Source: Lepiota brunneoincarnata | Taxonomy: Eukaryota; Basidiomycota; Agaricomycetes; Agaricales; Agaricaceae | DNA length: 64,000 bases | Assembly (NCBI GenBank): GCA_023014365.1 | Contig: JAEBUN010000007.1 | Location: 558,001 to 622,000, forward strand | Direction of reading: 5' to 3' | Part shown: in pieces, positions 62,417-64,000 of the stretch | Position numbering within the stretch: position 1 is the first letter of the stretch | Layout: each line of letters starts with the position of its first letter | Translations under genes and position numbers: made by a program | Notes under the pieces: model-generated | Seen by the model: only the letters and a program-made list of their open reading frames with translations | Databases searched by the model: none | Told to the model about the DNA's origin: nothing

Positions 62417-64000
62417 TTAAAAATCCTGGAAGGGACGCATCTCCGGATCTTCGGCTAGTGCAGAGTGGAGTTTTTGTTGGAGTTCAGGGTCGAGGTCATT
62501 GACCATTTGGCGCATCTGAGATGCAACTTCTGCAACGGCAAGGGAGTATTTGCGTTGTGGGGATTGCTGGGCGTTCTGGTTTGGGAATCCGGGACAAGTG
62601 TTTTGTTGTCCTGGGAGGGGACGGTTGGGGTTTCGTGCGGGGCGAGGGGGGTTTGTACGCATTCCAGGGAAGTGTCTTGCTTGAGAGGGTTGAGGGCATT
62701 TGCTAACCCAGTGGTCTTTTGCTCCGCATCGGAAGCATTCTTGATTCTGGTAAGCTTTAATTTGTTGTCCAGTGACAACAGCATCTATCTCCAAGGAGTC
62801 TTGAAGTTCTTCTTCGGCATAGTCCGGTTGGGGAATTTCTGGGTAAGGATCTTCGAATCCTTCTTCTATTGCAGCATGGTCTACTTCCATGGCATGTGGG
62901 TCTCGTGGGGTGAAACGTGGAGCGTTGCTCCTTTGGTAGAATTGTGCGTAGGGCACGTTGTGATTTGGACAGCTTGGTCCACGGTTGGGTTGGTATTGGT
63001 TTCTTTGGGGAAACATGTTTCTGGGGGTGCTATAGAGGGCATTGATTCGGTGGAAATTGTCGTCGAGCTTATTGGCTCGGGTGTACCAAGCGGCGATAGT
63101 TGTTGGGGGGTTTTCCGATTTGTCGATTTTCATGGCAATACGACGGTCAATTGCCTTGCGGTATAGATCAATCAATGTGCGATCTTCGTTTAGTCCTGAT
63201 TGGCAGATGAGTTCCTTGAACTGAGCGTTGAATTCAGTCATTGGTTTGCCTGTTTGGTGCAGGGTTTGAAGTTTGGTATGCGCGTACGCATGTTCATCTG
63301 CTGGGGTGAAGTTGGCCCTAAGTCGAGCAGTGAAGTTGTCCCATGACTCCATGGCTATGGGTTGCCCTTGTTGCGTTTGGGCATTTCTTTCATGGAGGTA
63401 TTGTCTGGCCCAGGCTCAGGCATCTCCTGATTGCATTGTCGAAAGGACAAATAGAGTCCTAGCGAGATCGGTGTTGTAAGTGGTCGCATTGGCGAGCACA
63501 TAAACTTCACATTGGAAGATCCAATCTTCAAATAGTTTTCTGGTTCCATCAAAAGCGATGGGTTTGAGGAGTCCTAACTCCTTTGGGGATTGTGCAGCAG
63601 CCATTATTTGTAGTTGTCCGGGTGGCAGCGGCGGTGGTGTGGGAGGTGCTGGTAGGGCTAAGGGTTGTTTGTCGGGTTCTGATTGGTTGTCGTCTGTTAT
63701 GTAGACGTCTGAATCGTTATCTATGGGGGTTTTTCCTCGGTTGAGTTTGACGAAGGCTTCGTGTCTTGAAAGGAGATTCTTTTCAGAACCTGTGAGTTCT
63801 CTTGGTTGTTGTACGGCTTGTTGGAGTCTGTTAAGTTCAAGTGGGGAAAGCTGGTTTGCAATGATATCGCGTTTTTCTTGTTCTTCACGTTGTCTTTGTT
63901 TTTCGGCTAATGCGGCTGAGAAGCTTGATGATGTTGTTGGGACTAGTTGGGTTGATGTTGATGCACGTGGGGTAGGTGAATCGAATGGGGATGGAGGATA
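62417..64000 (-). pseudogene. Gypsy-2 gag, 5' end beyond the window
   Basis: Open from the right edge except for one TGA at 63416-63418 (SGDA*AWARQ; CGA to TGA would restore arginine). P/S/T- and Q-rich N-terminus, then a capsid-like part (PIAFDGTRKLFEDWIFQCEVY, ESWDNFTARLRANFTPADEH) and the knuckle CFRCGAKDHWVSKC (CX2CX4HX4C). The start codon may lie right of 64000. Confidence 0.87.

Noticed and set aside
60340..63418. UGA recoding to explain all-TGA stops
   Set aside because: All stops fit CGA to TGA at CpG, and TGA is used as a normal terminator in the LINE ORF1s and Gypsy-1 pol.
1..64000. Host protein-coding genes, rRNA or tRNA genes
   Set aside because: Every long conserved frame belongs to a retroelement; I found no other supported gene.

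Overview
The window reads as a fungal heterochromatic stretch made almost entirely of nested retrotransposons. No host gene was found. The evidence is chromodomain Ty3/Gypsy elements, non-LTR elements of the EN-RT-RNase H type known from fungi (Tad1/I-like), a Zn2Cys6-like gene with introns of 57 and 51 bp, and CpG-to-TpG decay of old copies. A basidiomycete, probably an agaricomycete, is my best inference; the sequence does not prove it.

Four kinds of element are interleaved. LINE-1 (my name) is a GC-rich non-LTR element with ORF1 (zinc knuckles), ORF2 (endonuclease, reverse transcriptase, RNase H, C-terminal zinc finger), a structured 3' UTR and a tail ending AATTGGAGATTT-poly(A). LINE-2 is a related family with the tail AAATTGTTGATTT-poly(A). 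Short non-autonomous passengers carry one or the other tail. Two Ty3/Gypsy chromoviruses make up the right end.

Layout. 1-8611: a LINE-1 copy that looks like a 5' inversion product (1-6616 minus, 6617-8611 plus), itself hit by a plus-strand copy at 2580-5503. 8612-8696: a Gypsy-1 scrap. 8697-23125: one plus-strand LINE-1 split by two minus-strand LINE-1 insertions (9337-11778 and 12482-19203), both with clean target duplications; the second is the only full-length LINE-1. 23126-25142: LINE-2 pieces. 25143-27435: a Gypsy-1 relic split by a tRNA-headed SINE. 27436-35669: two head-to-head LINE-1 copies and a LINE-1 scrap. 35670-44971: LINE-2 pieces in both orientations; the plus-strand one is interrupted by a LINE-1 (38952-42734) and a 1.08 kb SINE (42758-43841). 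44977-48182: an inverted LINE-2 3' UTR, an AT-rich passenger with the LINE-2 tail, and a decayed LINE-2 holding a 1.6 kb chimeric passenger with the LINE-1 3' UTR. 48183-49197: a decayed LINE-1 and a SINE. 49198-64000: Gypsy-2 (minus strand, running off the right edge), split by a young, apparently intact Gypsy-1 (51834-59702).

How they relate: LINE-1 and LINE-2 encode the copying machinery, and the passengers seem to borrow it through matching 3' tails. LINE-1, the SINE and the chimera also share an insertion-site preference (target nick 5'-TC|Y). Gypsy-1 carries, besides gag and pol, an antisense intron-containing gene for a Zn2Cys6-like coiled-coil protein between pol and its 3' LTR. Gypsy-2 carries an extra zinc-knuckle ORF in the same place on the sense strand. 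Nearly all broken reading frames come from CGA-to-TGA changes, the mark of CpG deamination.
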